Below are positions 62,672 through 64,000 of a stretch of 64,000 bases of DNA, piece after piece (position 1 is the stretch's first letter; the number at the start of each line of letters is the position of its first letter). This DNA comes from Chlorobiota bacterium. GTDB lineage: Bacteria; Bacteroidota; Ignavibacteria; OLB7. The stretch spans positions 1,550,001 through 1,614,000 of the forward strand of contig JADJXR010000001.1 of assembly GCA_016710285.1 (NCBI GenBank). The letters are read 5' to 3'. The notes under the pieces were generated by a model. The model was not told the DNA's origin. It saw nothing but the letters and a program-made list of their open reading frames with translations, and did not search any database. A program made the translations under genes and the position numbers.

Positions 62672-63810
62672 TACTCGAAATAAAGTAGTTTGCGAAAAAG
62701 GGATGATGGGGTTACGTTAGGGAAAAGATAGTAGTCATTGAATAGATAGAGGGAAGAGATGATAGAACTTACGGAGGAATTACGGACACAACTGCGGAAA
62801 TTGCAGCGAATGGAGAAAGAGAAGCGTCGGTATGTGAAGATCACGACGCTGCTGATGCTTGACGGGGATTTAGCGTTGGCAAGACGGCCTTTGCGTTGGG
62901 TGTTGATAATTCGACGATATATCGGTATGCCGAAGGGTATCGAGCATCAAAGAGCTTTGAGGATTACATAGAAGACAAGTATGTGTGCTATGGTGGGAAG
63001 CTGAGCGGTGAACAGGCATCAGCTGTATCGAAGGAACTGGAGGGACATCTGCATCATACATCGAAGGAGGTAGTGGAGTTGGTGTGCGAGCGTTATGGTG
63101 TGCGATATACGGAGAGCGGGATGGTAGCATTGCTGAAGCGTCTGGGCTTTGTGTACAAGAAGACGAGTCTGGTGTTATCGAAGGGGAATCGAGCGGAGCA
63201 GGAGGAATTTCTTGAACGTCTGGCGGGATTGCTTGCTGATAGGGGTGAAGGCGAGGAAGGTGGGGTAGTGTATTTCAGTGATGCGGTGCATCCTCAGCAC
63301 AACACACGGAGCAGTTACGGGTGGATCAAGTCGGGGAGTCGGTATGAAGTGCGATCGAACACGGGTCGGGAACGTGTGAACATCAACGCGGCATTGAACG
63401 CGCATGATGTGGGAGATGTGGAGGTGGTGGAAAGCGAGCGGGTGGATAGTGAATCAACGATTGAGTTGTATGCAGCCTTAGAGCGGAAGCATCCGAGTGG
63501 AAGGATCAGAGTGATTTGCGACAACGCGAGATACTATCGGAGTCGTCGTTTGCGGGAGTGGTTATCATCATCGCGAATAGAGCAGGTATTTTTGCCGAGT
63601 TACTCACCGAATTTGAATTTAATTGAGCGATTATGGAAATACATGAGGAAGAAGGTAATAGACAGGAGGTATTATGAAACGAAGGATGAATTTCGTGGAG
63701 CTATCCGAAGATTTTTCAACGATATTGAGGAGTACCGCCCAGAGTTAGAGAGACTTCTAACCCTGAATTTCCACGTGCTCTGATTTTCGCAAACCTCTTT
63801 GCAGTGAGTA
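62672..63810 (+). mobile_element. IS630-family insertion sequence (1,139 bp)
   Basis: The ends are imperfect inverted repeats. The left starts TACTCGAAATAAAGTAG then GTTTGCGAAAA. The right, read inward, starts TACTCACTGCAAAGAGG then GTTTGCGAAAA. Both ends abut a TA (62670-62671 and 63811-63812), the target duplication of IS630 elements. It carries one transposase gene and interrupts the GHKL-ATPase gene. A decayed relative is at 41041-41280. Confidence 0.9.
62759..63783 (+). pseudogene. IS630-family DDE transposase, frameshifted near its N-terminus
   Basis: About 341 residues if joined. The first frame (62759 to about 62881) encodes a helix-turn-helix-like N-terminus (MIELTEELRTQLRKLQRMEK to LMLDGDLALA). 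The second frame (to 63783) continues TAFALGVDNSTIYRYAEGY and holds the DDE catalytic residues: Asp in VVYFSDAVHPQ, Asp in VICDNARYY, Glu in NLIERLWKYM. The frames join if one A is added at the AA near 62881-62882. No A-rich slippery run is present, so a simple deletion is more likely than programmed frameshifting. Internal starts could still make a truncated protein lacking the DNA-binding domain. Confidence 0.8.
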
Positions 63811-64000
63811 TACTAAACCGTCGAGCAAGCTGTTTACGTAACGCAGCAGGAGTTTGACGCTGACGCTTTTTTAAGTCTCGTAAGATAATTCGGGTACCTC
63901 GAGTAAGATCAGGTGGAAAGTCATTGAGTTCAGCAGGATAATATGTGGATTCTTCCTGTTGGATTTTTTTTTCAATATCGGCAAGTAGCATTTGGAAGCC
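63811..64000 (-). pseudogene. 5' part of the IS-interrupted GHKL-ATPase gene, continues beyond the window
   Basis: Minus-strand frame open to the window edge. The native residues read AELNDFPPDLTRGTRIILRD, then LKKRQRQTPAALRKQLARRFSI, stopping at the TA at 63811-63812. RGTRIILRDLKKR is the GT-containing box that ends the GHKL ATP-binding domain, directly preceding the region found in the 61234-62671 fragment. The ATP-binding N-box and G1 box should lie just past the window. Confidence 0.75.

Noticed and set aside
62896..63783. Complete transposase starting at the internal TTG
   Set aside because: The upstream frame 62759-62881 continues the homologous N-terminal DNA-binding region, so the gene is better explained as frameshifted.

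Overview
This is 64 kb of a GC-rich bacterial chromosome. A SusC/SusD outer-membrane pair, Reg_prop-type propeller proteins, a secreted protein with the N-terminal module common in Bacteroidota and Chlorobiota relatives, DUF481 and CARDB-type proteins and a TonB with a proline/threonine-rich linker together suggest a Gram-negative bacterium of the Bacteroidota-Chlorobiota group, possibly Kapabacteria- or Ignavibacteria-like. The lineage is an inference from gene content. No rRNA is present to fix it.

Layout. 0-10 kb: a tyrosine phenol-lyase cut by the window edge, a NapH-like polyferredoxin, and a complete oligopeptide ABC importer read on the minus strand (oppA, oppB, oppC, a small Rpn-tail ORF, oppD, oppF). 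10-22 kb: aldehyde dehydrogenase, a DUF1801 protein, a dicarboxylate/glutamate symporter, TonB, purine nucleoside phosphorylase, a YitT protein and a SusD/SusC pair. 22-36 kb: an 1,096-residue ATPase regulator with a C-terminal SARP/BTAD half, a double zinc-ribbon protein, a 1,752-residue secreted repeat protein carrying a G11 tract, an AlkD-like protein, a TPR protein with a coupled 67-residue partner, a DUF481 porin-like protein, a CARDB protein and a second zinc-ribbon protein. 36-45 kb: wecB, a SAM-I riboswitch controlling metX-hom, a propeller lipoprotein on an inserted AT-rich segment, a frameshifted aconitase and a GNAT protein. 45-51 kb: a copper-type cluster (ECF sigma factor with a Cys-rich tail, CopZ, CopA) that contains a cytosine methyltransferase and a NotI-like endonuclease between copZ and copA. 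51-61 kb: mutS, an SDR, tRNA-Pro(UGG), a second peptide-binding lipoprotein, an M29 aminopeptidase, a large secreted propeller and a MEMO-family protein. 61-64 kb: a GHKL-ATPase/nuclease gene split by an IS630-family element.

How the parts fit. Peptide uptake (OppABCDF and a second binding protein) sits with the M29 aminopeptidase and amino-acid catabolism (tyrosine phenol-lyase, aldehyde dehydrogenase), suggesting peptide use. SusCD and TonB form an outer-membrane uptake pair. metX-hom is a SAM-repressed methionine unit. The most notable structures are four. The IS630 insertion can be reconstructed to the base, restoring a putative defence ATPase-nuclease. A decayed copy of the same IS lies beside a 65-bp duplicated bidirectional terminator around the propeller lipoprotein. 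A restriction-modification pair splits a copper operon. Two zinc-ribbon genes each sit directly upstream of a secreted-protein gene.
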